64,000 nt of DNA from NCBI GenBank assembly GCA_945952585.1, contig CAMFII010000004.1, forward strand, positions 62,001 through 126,000, read 5' to 3'. Every line of letters starts with the position of its first letter. Position 1 is the stretch's first letter. Below the pieces are notes generated by a model, which did no database searches, was not told the DNA's origin, and was given only the letters and a program-made list of their open reading frames with translations. This DNA comes from an uncultured Rhodobacter sp. (GTDB taxonomy: Bacteria; Pseudomonadota; Alphaproteobacteria; Rhodobacterales; Rhodobacteraceae). This document shows positions 8,301-15,702 of this stretch, piece after piece. The translations under genes were made by a program, and so were the position numbers.

Positions 8301-9026
8301 TCAGTTGGAGGGAGGAGTCCAGGATCCCGACATTCCCGACATGCCGCCCATACCGGACATGCCACCCATGCCCGACATGCCGCCCATGCCACTCATGCCG
8401 CCCATACCGGACATGCCGCTCATACCCGACATTCCCGCCTGAGCACCCGGAGCCCAGCTGTACTGGGTGCAGACCCAGCCAGCGCCGCCGTTGCCGCTCA
8501 TCCCGGACATGCCACCCATGCCCGACATGCCACCCATGCCGCTCATCCCGGACATACCGCCCATGCCCGACATGCCACCCATGCCGCTCATCCCGGACAT
8601 ACCGCCCATGCCCGACATGCCACCCATGCCGCTCATCCCGGACATGCCACCCATGCCCGACATGCCACCCATGCCGCTCATTCCGGACATGCCGCCCATG
8701 CCCGACATGCCGCCCATGCCGCTCATTCCGGACATACCGCCCATGCCCGACATGCCGCTCATACCCGACATGCCCGCCTGAGCGCCCGGAGCCCAGCTGT
8801 ACTGGGTGCAGACCCAACCGGCGCCGCCGTTGCCGCTCATGCCCGACATGCCGTCCATTCCGGACATGCCGCCCATGCCCGACATCCCGGACATGCCACC
8901 CATCCCGGACATGCCGCCCATGCCGGACATGCCACCCATGCCTGACATGCTGTCAGCGGAAGCCGCCGAGGCGACCGCGCCGGCGCAGATCAGCGCCGCA
9001 ACAGCGGCCTTGATCGATTTGGTCAT
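8301..9026 (-). CDS. Exported Met/Gly/Ser repeat protein with two CTQYSW modules
   Basis: The 241-residue product begins with a signal peptide (MTKSIKAAVAALICAGAVAS, then AASA). I chose the ATG at 9026 rather than 9032 because GAGGAG sits at a normal distance from it. The mature part is almost wholly MSGMGG and MSG repeats, in three blocks separated by two identical modules containing AGWVCTQYSWAPGAQAG. By hand count about 57 of 241 residues are Met. The Cys in each module is the only Cys in the mature chain. The protein should be periplasmic or outside the cell. It is encoded in the reductase gene cluster. Met-rich chains can bind Cu(I)/Ag(I) or act as sacrificial Met against hypochlorite-like oxidants, as proposed for the MrpX protein of a perchlorate reducer. 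Which applies here is open. No family was recognised. Confidence 0.8.
   Translation of the reverse strand: MTKSIKAAVAALICAGAVASAASADSMSGMGGMSGMGGMSGMGGMSGMSGMGGMSGMDGMSGMSGNGGAGWVCTQYSWAPGAQAGMSGMSGMSGMGGMSGMSGMGGMSGMGGMSGMSGMGGMSGMGGMSGMSGMGGMSGMGGMSGMSGMGGMSGMGGMSGMSGMGGMSGMGGMSGMSGNGGAGWVCTQYSWAPGAQAGMSGMSGMSGMGGMSGMGGMSGMGGMSGMGGMSGMSGSWTPPSN
8492..8783 (-). repeat. Near-identical 45-base tandem repeats inside the Met-rich gene
   Basis: The central block between the two CTQYSW modules consists of about five to six copies of a 45-base unit encoding five triplets of MSG or MGG type. The copies differ at a few third-codon positions and are otherwise identical, which points to recent expansion by slippage or recombination. 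Related shorter blocks flank it at about 8301-8445 and 8833-8950. Confidence 0.85.
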
Positions 9027-9081
9027 TCCCATCTCTCCTCTTGTTATTGGTTCAGGGGCCTTCTGGCCCTGCTCCACTTCC

Positions 9082-9100
9082 ATTCCGGCCTGGCCGGAAT
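9082..9100 (-). other. Palindrome between the small secreted gene and the Met-rich gene
   Basis: ATTCCGGCC and GGCCGGAAT flank a single base, and a second small stem (GGGCC/GGCCC) lies just beside it at about 9057-9069. There is no T-run. It is the third hairpin found in the gaps of this gene cluster and may help set different mRNA levels. Confidence 0.4.
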
Positions 9101-9123
9101 TCACCTGCCGCAGACGCGGGCGG

Positions 9124-9426
9124 TCATTCGCCCTGGTGCCAGTTGCGGATGTCGTAGGGGGCGTGCATCCCCGGATGAATGAACGGGGTGAACCAGTTGC
9201 CCTGGTCCTCGAGGAACCTCAGGCTGGCCGGAAACGGCGCGGCGATGCCGGTCAGCGCCCGCAGGTACCAACCCTCGGGCTTCACCACTTCGGTGACCAC
9301 CGGCGCGTCGGGCCGTTTCCATGGGGTGGTTCCGGCGATGAACGCAGGCTCGGCCGCAACGGTCGCTACCGACAGGCAATAAAAGACCACCCCGCCGAAG
9401 CAGGCTTTCGAAGCTCGCATTTGCAT
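9124..9426 (-). CDS. Small secreted protein, family not recognised
   Basis: This 100-residue protein starts at an ATG (MQMRASKACFGG) placed eight bases after GGGAG; a GTG three codons upstream lies too close to that site. A signal peptide (CFGGVVFYCLSVATVAAE) probably ends near residue 25. The mature chain of about 75 residues is rich in Trp, Pro and aromatic residues, with PFPASLRFLEDQGNWFTPF and a His-containing end (RNWHQGE). It has no Cys after the signal. It is the first gene of the presumed reductase operon, so a periplasmic accessory role is likely, but no function can be assigned. Confidence 0.65.
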   Translation of the reverse strand: MQMRASKACFGGVVFYCLSVATVAAEPAFIAGTTPWKRPDAPVVTEVVKPEGWYLRALTGIAAPFPASLRFLEDQGNWFTPFIHPGMHAPYDIRNWHQGE

Positions 9427-9515
9427 CCAACTCACTCCCGTCGAGGACCGTCCAACCGAATCCTCTTACGTTGCCCGGACCATAGCCCCATGCCCGGAAC
9501 AAGTTCCAAAGAATT

Positions 9516-9521
9516 ATTATA
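9516..9521 (-). promoter_or_regulatory. Possible -10 element (TATAAT) of the reductase operon
   Basis: A perfect TATAAT on the minus strand lies about 90 bases before the first gene. No TTGACA-like -35 is present at the right distance, which would fit an activated promoter. A palindrome GGAAC-AA-GTTCC at 9496-9507 would fall at the transcription start. Confidence 0.45.
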
Positions 9522-9561
9522 TGTCAGTGGGTTGGTCCGGTCTCAGGCCGAGCTCTGATCC

Positions 9562-9639
9562 TGACAATTTGGCAGGGCAGCCGTCGGGACCCTGCCTTGG
9601 AGACGGCCAATCAGCTGGATGCGGTCTGACAATTTGTCA
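9562..9639. promoter_or_regulatory. Two TGACAA-n-TTGTCA operator candidates
   Basis: A perfect palindrome TGACAATTTGTCA lies at 9627-9639 and a one-mismatch copy TGACAATTTGGCA at 9562-9574, with centres 65 bases apart, close to six helical turns. Both lie upstream of the TATAAT at 9516-9521, where an activating response regulator would bind. The regulator paired with the haem-motif kinase is the obvious candidate but is outside the window. The rest of the gap 9427-9842 shows no gene or other clear element. Confidence 0.5.
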
Positions 9640-9842
9640 TCAGGCGCGGAATTGCCGTGTCATGCGTCATTGCGTCGCGTCCAGCCGGCGCAAAGAGGAC
9701 GGCCTTCTCTCCTCGGGGTTTCAGAGGGGACAACCTGCTATCGCGTCGGGTAATGGTAGAACGGGCCATTGGTTGCAGTGGCCCCGGCCGGGCGACGACC
9801 AGCTGCGCCTGATGTCCAGGGCATCCGCCTGCCCGCCAAATG

Positions 9843-9873
9843 AAAAGGCGCCCTGCCTCTGCGGCGGGCGCCC
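9843..9873 (-). terminator. Intrinsic terminator of the glutamine-synthetase-like gene
   Basis: On the minus strand GGCGCCCGCC pairs with GGCAGGGCGCC, with one bulged base, and is followed by TTTT. It sits 27 bases after the stop of the gene ending at 9900. Confidence 0.75.
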
Positions 9874-9899
9874 TGGCATCAAGGTCCGGATCAGGGGGC

Positions 9900-11303
9900 T
9901 CAGACCGTGTGCAGGTAAAGGTCGAAGTCGACCTCGGAGACGGTGCGCGCCACCCGGGCATATTCGGCCGACAGGATCGCCGTGAAGGTGCGGTGCATGT
10001 CTTCGCCAAGCGCGTCCTTCAGGAAGTCCGAGCGCTTGGCCGCGTCGATGGCCGAGCGCCAGTCGACCGGGATGTCGAACTTTTCCGTCGTCTCGGCGTA
10101 AGCGTTGCCGGTGGTTTCGGGGCCGGGGTCGATCTTATTCTTCAGCCCGTTACGGATGCCCGCCAGCACCGTGGCCGCGACCAGGTAAGGGTTCGCATCC
10201 ACGCCCGAAGGCCGGTGCTCGATCCGCCGCGCCCGGATGTCGCCCGCGGGAATCCGCAGCGCCACCGAGCGGTTGTTGACGCCCCAGCTCGGCGAGACCG
10301 GCGCATAGCTTTGCGAGGCGAACCGCCGCCAACTGTTGGCGTGGGGGGCGAAGATCAGCATCGACTCCCCCATGGTGGCCTTCAATCCGCCGATCGCGTG
10401 GCGGATCGTGTCGTTCCACTGGCCCTCGACCTTCTCGACGAAGACGTTGGTTCCGGCATCGTCCATCAGCGAGACGTGGAAATGCATCCCCGACCCGGCA
10501 TAGTCCTCGTTCGGCTTCGCCATGAAGCAGGCGGTCACCCCATGCAGCCGCGCATGCATCCGCACGAGGCGCTTCAGCCGCATCAGGTCGTCGGCCGCCT
10601 GCATCACGTCGGTGCGGTAATGCAGCGTCAGTTCGTACTGGCCCGGCGCGAATTCCGAGATCAGCGTCTCGGCCTTGATCCCCGCTGCCTTGGCGCCGGC
10701 ATAGATGTCATTGAAAAGCGGCAGCATCCCGTGCAGCTGGTCCACGGAATAGACATCGGTCTTGGAGTTCTTGCGGCGGTCCAGAACGTCCCGCGCCGGC
10801 ACCATCTTGCCGTTCGCGTCGCGCTCGTTCTCGAGCAGGAAGAACTCCAGCTCGAACGCCCCTGCCGGGTGCAGCCCCTCGGCCGCCAGCGCATCCACCT
10901 GCCGCTTGAGCGCGTGGCGCGGGTCCGAGGTCATCGGCGAGCCGTCGAGGTTGTAAAGGCTCATCAGCACCTCGCCGCGTGGCGGGGTGGTTCCCGCTAG
11001 CGGCACCAGCGTGCCGGGGATCGGCCAGGCGCGGCGGTCGCCGTCGCCCTGGTCCCAGATCAGCCCGGTCTCGTGCACGTCCTCGCCGCAGATGTCGAGG
11101 CCAAGGATCGAGATCGGCATGTGCCGGCCCGACTTGTAGATCGACAGGAGTTCGTGGCGGCGGATGATCTTGCCGCGGCCGATGCCGTTGGCATCGTGCA
11201 GGACGATGTCGAAGGCCTCGATCTCGGGATGGGCGTCAAGGAAGGCTTCCGCCTCGGCGACGGTGGAACCGGAGGGGCTGTGGGTATCGGTCATGTCACG
11301 CAT
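9900..11303 (-). CDS. Glutamine-synthetase-family ligase (GlnA/PuuA type)
   Basis: This 467-residue protein has the glutamine synthetase catalytic motifs: ELEFFLL with paired Glu, GSGMHFHVSL in the central barrel, APHANSWRR, and NRSVALRIP. It lacks the GlnB-regulated adenylylation context of a housekeeping GlnA and lies in a catabolic cluster, so it more likely ligates glutamate to an amine, as gamma-glutamylputrescine synthetase does. The substrate is unknown. The ATG at 11303 overlaps the preceding aminotransferase by eight bases; the ATG at 11294 (MTDTHS) is an equally possible start. It is the last gene of the minus-strand run that begins with the TetR gene or with the operator at 12718. 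Confidence 0.8.
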   Translation of the reverse strand: MRDMTDTHSPSGSTVAEAEAFLDAHPEIEAFDIVLHDANGIGRGKIIRRHELLSIYKSGRHMPISILGLDICGEDVHETGLIWDQGDGDRRAWPIPGTLVPLAGTTPPRGEVLMSLYNLDGSPMTSDPRHALKRQVDALAAEGLHPAGAFELEFFLLENERDANGKMVPARDVLDRRKNSKTDVYSVDQLHGMLPLFNDIYAGAKAAGIKAETLISEFAPGQYELTLHYRTDVMQAADDLMRLKRLVRMHARLHGVTACFMAKPNEDYAGSGMHFHVSLMDDAGTNVFVEKVEGQWNDTIRHAIGGLKATMGESMLIFAPHANSWRRFASQSYAPVSPSWGVNNRSVALRIPAGDIRARRIEHRPSGVDANPYLVAATVLAGIRNGLKNKIDPGPETTGNAYAETTEKFDIPVDWRSAIDAAKRSDFLKDALGEDMHRTFTAILSAEYARVARTVSEVDFDLYLHTV

Positions 11304-12687
11304 CTTGGAACAGCTCGGTGAGGATTTCGTCGAAGGCGGCGATCAGGCGGTCGATCTGGCGCTTCTTCGTCGCGGGGCTCACCAGCATCATGTTGTGGAA
11401 GGGGGCGATCAGGCATCCGCGGTTCAGAAGCGCGGTATGCACGGCCGCTTCGACCTCCGGCCGATGGGCATGGGCCGCCTCGGCGCCGTTCTTGAGCGGG
11501 CCAGGGGCGCAGATGAACTCGACCCGTGCCCCGACGCGGACGACATGCCAGGGGGCCTTGTGCTTGGCGATGGACTTGGCCAGCCCTTCGGACAGGCGGC
11601 GCGCGCCCTTCTCCATATGGGCGTAATTCTTGGCGGTCATCACCTGCGAAAGGTTGGCGCGCAGGCAGGCGAATTGCATCGGGTTGGCCGACAGCGTCGT
11701 GCCCATGCCGCTATGGCCCGAGGGGCGCTTGGCATTGACCTTGATGTAACGCTCGGCCACCTCGGGCGTCATGCCCCAGACCGAGGTCGGCATGCCGCCC
11801 GCCACGCATTTGCCGACCACGTACATGTCGGGCGACAGCGAATGGACGCGGGTATAGCCGCCAAGACCGGACGAGATCGTATGCGTCTCGTCGATGATGA
11901 GGAGCGCGCCGTAGCGGCGCGACAACGTCCTGAGCGCGTCGTGGAAGCCGGCATCGGGCAGGACCATGCAGGAGTTGGTCATCACCGGCTCGGTCAGGAT
12001 CGCGGCGATCTCGCCGGTCTTGAGCGCGGCCTCGACGCCGGCCACGTCGTTGAACTCGACGCAGGTCGCAAGTTCGGTGAGGTCCGCGACCTGGCCCAGA
12101 AGGCCGGGCCGGGTGATGGTCTTGCCATCCTTCAGCTCCACCATCGCGTCGTCGATGGTGCCGTGGTAGCAGCCGTTGAAGACAAGGATCTTCGGCTTGC
12201 CGGTGACGGCGCGCGCCACGCGGACGGCAAAGCGGTTGGCGTCGGTCGCGGTGGTGGCGATCTGCCATTTGAAATTGCCGAAGCGTTCGGTCAGCAGCCG
12301 CCCGGCCTCGAGCGCGTCCTCGGTCGGCAGCATGTAGGTCAGGCCGCGGCTGGCTTGCTTGCGGATCGCCTTCGTCACCGGTTCGGGCGAATGGCCGAAC
12401 ATCGAGCCGGTATCGCCCAGGCAGAAATCGTCGATCTCGTACCCGTCGAGATCGGTGATGCGCGCGCCCTTCGCCTCTGCCACCAGCATCGGGAAGGGCA
12501 TCGGCCAATCCTTCATCCAGTGCAGCGGCACGCCGTCGAGATAGGTATCGGCCCCGGCCGCCAGCGCGGCGTGGGTCTTGGGACGACCTTGGGCGAAACG
12601 GTTCTTCTCGCGCACCGCAAGCGCCTCAAGGCGATCACGGCGGATGCCGGCAACAAGCTTGGAGGGAGAGGTGGGTTTCTTCGACAT
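11296..12687 (-). CDS. Class III pyridoxal-phosphate aminotransferase
   Basis: This 463-residue protein has the class III fold features: the LLIIDETHT segment with Asp266, which contacts the cofactor ring, and the Schiff-base Lys293 in YVVGKCVAGG. The sequence DLDGYEIDDFCLGDTGSMFGHS near residue 80 is typical of the omega-amino acid and glutamate-1-semialdehyde aminomutase-like branch. It probably transaminates an omega-amine or aldehyde. It is coupled to the glutamine-synthetase-like gene and preceded by an operator-like palindrome, so the two may form their own transcription unit. The exact substrate cannot be read from sequence alone. Confidence 0.8.
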   Translation of the reverse strand: MSKKPTSPSKLVAGIRRDRLEALAVREKNRFAQGRPKTHAALAAGADTYLDGVPLHWMKDWPMPFPMLVAEAKGARITDLDGYEIDDFCLGDTGSMFGHSPEPVTKAIRKQASRGLTYMLPTEDALEAGRLLTERFGNFKWQIATTATDANRFAVRVARAVTGKPKILVFNGCYHGTIDDAMVELKDGKTITRPGLLGQVADLTELATCVEFNDVAGVEAALKTGEIAAILTEPVMTNSCMVLPDAGFHDALRTLSRRYGALLIIDETHTISSGLGGYTRVHSLSPDMYVVGKCVAGGMPTSVWGMTPEVAERYIKVNAKRPSGHSGMGTTLSANPMQFACLRANLSQVMTAKNYAHMEKGARRLSEGLAKSIAKHKAPWHVVRVGARVEFICAPGPLKNGAEAAHAHRPEVEAAVHTALLNRGCLIAPFHNMMLVSPATKKRQIDRLIAAFDEILTELFQDA

Positions 12688-12717
12688 GACGGCACCTGGA
12701 CTCTGGTTGCGCCGTTA

Positions 12718-12735
12718 TGATCAAAAATTTGATCA
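12718..12735. promoter_or_regulatory. Operator-like palindrome TGATCAAA-n2-TTTGATCA
   Basis: Eight-base perfect arms with a two-base spacer lie 31 bases upstream of the class III aminotransferase start, and TTTGATCAAA continues the symmetry to 12737. The position and form suit a dimeric repressor of the GntR or TetR type. Confidence 0.55.
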
Positions 12736-12787
12736 AATGTAAATGGGCTAGCGGGGTAGGACGGAAGGAAGGCCTAGAGGCGCCCGG

Positions 12788-12854
12788 CCCAAGTTCCCCG
12801 CCCAAGCGCCATCGAAGGAACTTGGGCGGCCCCGGTGCATGCGCTCCGGGGCCG
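12788..12854. other. Two tandem hairpins downstream of the ThDP enzyme gene
   Basis: CCCAAGTTCC at 12788 pairs perfectly with GGAACTTGGG ending at 12826, and CGGCCCCGG (12827-12835) pairs with CCGGGGCCG (12846-12854). They lie between the minus-strand ThDP gene and the promoter region of the class III aminotransferase. Neither has a T-run on the minus strand, so termination is possible but not proven. Confidence 0.5.
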
Positions 12855-12860
12855 TCCGCT

Positions 12861-14456
12861 TTACGCGCTGACGCGGATTTCGATCAGCCGGGGTCCGGTC
12901 GAAGGCTGGGCCAATGCCTTGCGCACCGCATCCGGATCGTCGGTGACCGAAGCGAAGGGCAGGTCACAGGCGGCGGCGAAGGCGTCCAGCTTCAGCGGTG
13001 AGGGATCGCAGCCGATCACCTCGGCGCCAACCTCGCGGAAGGCATTTGCGATCTCCCGGTAGCCGGAGTTGTTCCAGACGAGGAAGGTGACGTTCAGGTT
13101 CTCGTCCCGCGCCACGCGCAGTTCGGCCGGCGAGAACTGCAAGCCGCCGTCCCCGATCAGGCAGACGACCTGCGCCTCGGGGCAGGCGATGGCCGCGCCG
13201 ATCGCGGCGCCGGGGCCGTAGCCGAGTGCGCCATAGCCGGTCGCCGCATTGAACCAGCCGCCGGGGCGGTCATGGTCGTAGTAGAGGTTGCCGGCATAGA
13301 CGGGCTGGGTGCTGTCGCCGACGATCAGGGCGTTTGGCAGTCCGGCCCGGATCGCCTCAACCACCGCGAGTTGCGGGTGCATGTAGTCGGGCAATTCGGC
13401 CCGGGCGGCCTTGCGGGTGATCTCGGCCCGCACCGCGCCATCGCCGGCTTTTCCGCTGATGCGCGACAGGAGTGCCTCTGCCACCGCGCCGGCATCGGCG
13501 CACAAGGTCAGGGCGGCGGGCTGGCGGGCCAATTGGGCCTTGTCGATGTCCACGCGGATCATGCCCGACAGGTCAGGCAGGCCGCCGCGCACATACATGT
13601 CGTAGTCGGTCTGCCCGAACTCCGTCCCGAGCGCGAGGACTTGGTCCGAGCCAGCGATCAGCGCGCGGGTCGCGTCGAGGCTGGGCGAGGCCGGAACCAG
13701 CAGGGGATGGCCGTGCATCAGCCCCCGGGCATTCGACGTGGTGATGACCGGCGCATCGAGTTTCTCGGCAAGAGCCCGAAGCGCGGCTTCGGCCCGGCGC
13801 ATGCCTCCACCGGCAAGGATGACGGGATGGCGGGATGCGTCGAGCTTCGCCGCAGCCGCGGCGAGGTCCGCGTCATCCGCCTGCGGGGGCAGGGCGGGGA
13901 GCGGTGGCTTGTCCGGCGCGGGCGGCGCCGTCAACGGCATCACGTCAAGCGGGACCTCGATATGGAACGGACCGGGGCGCGCGCTGGCAAACAGCGAGAA
14001 GGCCCGGGTCAGCGTGGACTCGATCTCGTCAGGCGCCTCGATGCGCACCGAGGGGCAGAGTGTCGCGATCATGGCGCGCTGGTCGGGCAACTCATGCAGA
14101 TGGCCCAGGCCGCGGCCGAGGCTGTCGCGCCGGTTCACGCCCGAGATCACCAGCATTGGCACCGAGTCTTCCCGCGCCTGCGCCATCGCAGTGATGGTGT
14201 TGGTCAGGCCAGGGCCGGTGATGACGAAGGCAACGCCGGGTTTGCCCGAGGCCCGGGCATAGCCGTCAGCCATGAAGCCGGCGCTCTGCTCGTGGCGCGG
14301 GATCACATGGCGGATGCCCCCGCCGGCAAGGCCGCGGTACAGCTGGATCGTGTGGACGCCGGGGATGCCGAAGACGACCTCGACCCCGCGCAGGCGCAGG
14401 CCGGCGACAAGTGCCTGACCGACGGTCGGGGCGTTCAGGACAGTTTCGTGGGTCAT
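12861..14456 (-). CDS. aruI: ThDP-dependent 2-ketoarginine (5-guanidino-2-oxopentanoate) decarboxylase-like
   Basis: The 531-residue product begins at MTHETVLN. It has the three domains of acetolactate-synthase-like ThDP enzymes: the N-terminal part with the conserved Glu in RHEQSAGFMADGYAR, a central Rossmann-like part, and the C-terminal ThDP/Mg motif GDGGLQFSPAEL followed by WNNSGY. GIPGVHTIQLYRGL at the N-terminus is like AruI. In Pseudomonas aeruginosa AruH transaminates arginine and AruI decarboxylates 2-ketoarginine to 4-guanidinobutyraldehyde. An AruH-like gene lies directly upstream here, which supports this call. A different 2-oxo acid substrate is still possible. Confidence 0.72.
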   Translation of the reverse strand: MTHETVLNAPTVGQALVAGLRLRGVEVVFGIPGVHTIQLYRGLAGGGIRHVIPRHEQSAGFMADGYARASGKPGVAFVITGPGLTNTITAMAQAREDSVPMLVISGVNRRDSLGRGLGHLHELPDQRAMIATLCPSVRIEAPDEIESTLTRAFSLFASARPGPFHIEVPLDVMPLTAPPAPDKPPLPALPPQADDADLAAAAAKLDASRHPVILAGGGMRRAEAALRALAEKLDAPVITTSNARGLMHGHPLLVPASPSLDATRALIAGSDQVLALGTEFGQTDYDMYVRGGLPDLSGMIRVDIDKAQLARQPAALTLCADAGAVAEALLSRISGKAGDGAVRAEITRKAARAELPDYMHPQLAVVEAIRAGLPNALIVGDSTQPVYAGNLYYDHDRPGGWFNAATGYGALGYGPGAAIGAAIACPEAQVVCLIGDGGLQFSPAELRVARDENLNVTFLVWNNSGYREIANAFREVGAEVIGCDPSPLKLDAFAAACDLPFASVTDDPDAVRKALAQPSTGPRLIEIRVSA

Positions 14457-14467
14457 GCGCGCAGCCT

Positions 14468-14511
14468 CCGAAATTTCTGCGAAATTTCTGAATTTTCGTA
14501 GAAAATTCGGG
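14468..14511. repeat. Palindromic TTTC-nnn-GAAA repeat element
   Basis: It holds GAATTTTCGTAGAAAATTC (14490-14508), which recurs exactly at 35353-35371, next to a second hairpin-forming unit (GAAATTTC-TGC-GAAATTTC). It fills the gap between two co-transcribed aminotransferase and decarboxylase genes. Confidence 0.7.
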
Positions 14512-14514
14512 GGA

Positions 14515-15702
14515 TCATGCGGCTTCCTCCCGCAGGCGCCCGACATGGGCCGCAATCCGGTCGCAGGCCTCGGCGATCAACTCGTCCGGCTGGGTCAGCC
14601 CGACACGCAGCCAGCCGCCAAGCGCTTCGCCAAAGCTTTCGCCCGGCATCAGCGCCACGCCGCCGCGTTCCAGCAGGTCAATTGCGAAGTCGCGGCCGGA
14701 CAGGGCGGTGGCCCGGGCGTCGAGCAGGGCGAACATGCCCGCTTCGGGGCGCTGGACGCGCAGGCCCGCCACGCCGTCGAGCCGGTCATGGATCAGCGCG
14801 GCGCGGCGCTGGAACCGCTCGACCATGCCGGCGGCCACCGGCGAGGGCTTTGACACTGCCTCGGCGGTCATATCGGCAATGAAGGGCTGGTTGCCGAACA
14901 GCATCGTCTCGGACAGGGGCAGGAGCTTGGCGCAGAACTCGGCCGGACCGACGCACCAGCCCGAGCGGAAACCGGGCGCGGCGTGGGATTTCGAGATCGA
15001 GGAGGCGACGATCACCCGCTCGGCCAGGTGCGGGAAATCGAGCGGCGAGGTGAACTTGGTGCCAGGGAAAACCAGATCCTCGTAAACCTCGTCGCAGAGG
15101 ATCCAGAGGTCATGCGTCTTCGCGACCTCGCCAAGCGCGCGGATGTCGGCCTCGGACAGGACCGCGCCGGTCGGGTTGTGGGGCGAGTTCAGGAACAAAA
15201 GCCGCGTGCGCGGCGTGATCCGCGCCTCGACATCCGCAGCCTGCATCCGGAAGCCGTGCTCGGGGCTCAGCGGCACGGGGACGAGTGTCGCCCCTGTTGC
15301 CGCGACCAGGCCTTCGTAGGTGGCATACATCGGATCGCCCATCAGCACCTCGTCGCCATGTTCGACAAGGGCGTGGAGGACGGCGAAAAGCGTGGTCTGC
15401 GTGCCGGGGAAGCACATGATCTGGTCCGTCCCGATCGGACGGCCGCGGCGGACCGTGTAGCGTTCGGACAGCGCCTTCACCAGGGCAGGCTCGCCACGGC
15501 CGTTCGAATACCCGGTGCGGCCGGCGCGCATGGACGTGCCGGCGATTTCCATCAACTCGGGCGGGGTTGGCACGTCAGGCTCGCCGATCGTCAGTTCGAT
15601 GATGTCGCGGCCCTGACCCTTGAGCTTGCGGGCCAACGCGTGGACTTCCCACTTTGCCCCGCCAAGCCCGGCCAGACGCTCGGTGATCGTGGTATATTTC
15701 AT
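14515..15702 (-). CDS. aruH: Class I/II aminotransferase, arginine:pyruvate transaminase-like
   Basis: This 395-residue fold-type I enzyme shows SPHNPTGAVLS (Asn binding the cofactor), CDEVYEDL (Asp), the Schiff-base Lys238 in SSISKSHAAPGF, and a C-terminal substrate Arg in LRVGLT. It is aspartate-aminotransferase-like in length. Pairing with an AruI-like decarboxylase and a divergent basic amino acid importer suggests it removes the amino group of arginine or a relative. It overlaps the TetR gene by four bases (ATGA), so both come from one mRNA starting at about 16343. Confidence 0.75.
   Translation of the reverse strand: MKYTTITERLAGLGGAKWEVHALARKLKGQGRDIIELTIGEPDVPTPPELMEIAGTSMRAGRTGYSNGRGEPALVKALSERYTVRRGRPIGTDQIMCFPGTQTTLFAVLHALVEHGDEVLMGDPMYATYEGLVAATGATLVPVPLSPEHGFRMQAADVEARITPRTRLLFLNSPHNPTGAVLSEADIRALGEVAKTHDLWILCDEVYEDLVFPGTKFTSPLDFPHLAERVIVASSISKSHAAPGFRSGWCVGPAEFCAKLLPLSETMLFGNQPFIADMTAEAVSKPSPVAAGMVERFQRRAALIHDRLDGVAGLRVQRPEAGMFALLDARATALSGRDFAIDLLERGGVALMPGESFGEALGGWLRVGLTQPDELIAEACDRIAAHVGRLREEAA

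Noticed and set aside
8492-8783. Regular repeats suggesting a CRISPR array
   Set aside because: The units are directly adjacent with no unique spacers, and they lie inside a coding frame.
8225-9013. Long open frames on the plus strand over the Met-rich gene, including a His/Ala-rich one and a PPMP-rich one
   Set aside because: They are created by the 45-base repeats on the opposite strand. The minus-strand frame has a ribosome site and a clean signal peptide, and fits the direction of the cluster.
11164-12720. 518-codon plus-strand frame opposite the class III aminotransferase
   Set aside because: It mirrors the aminotransferase and has no family features.
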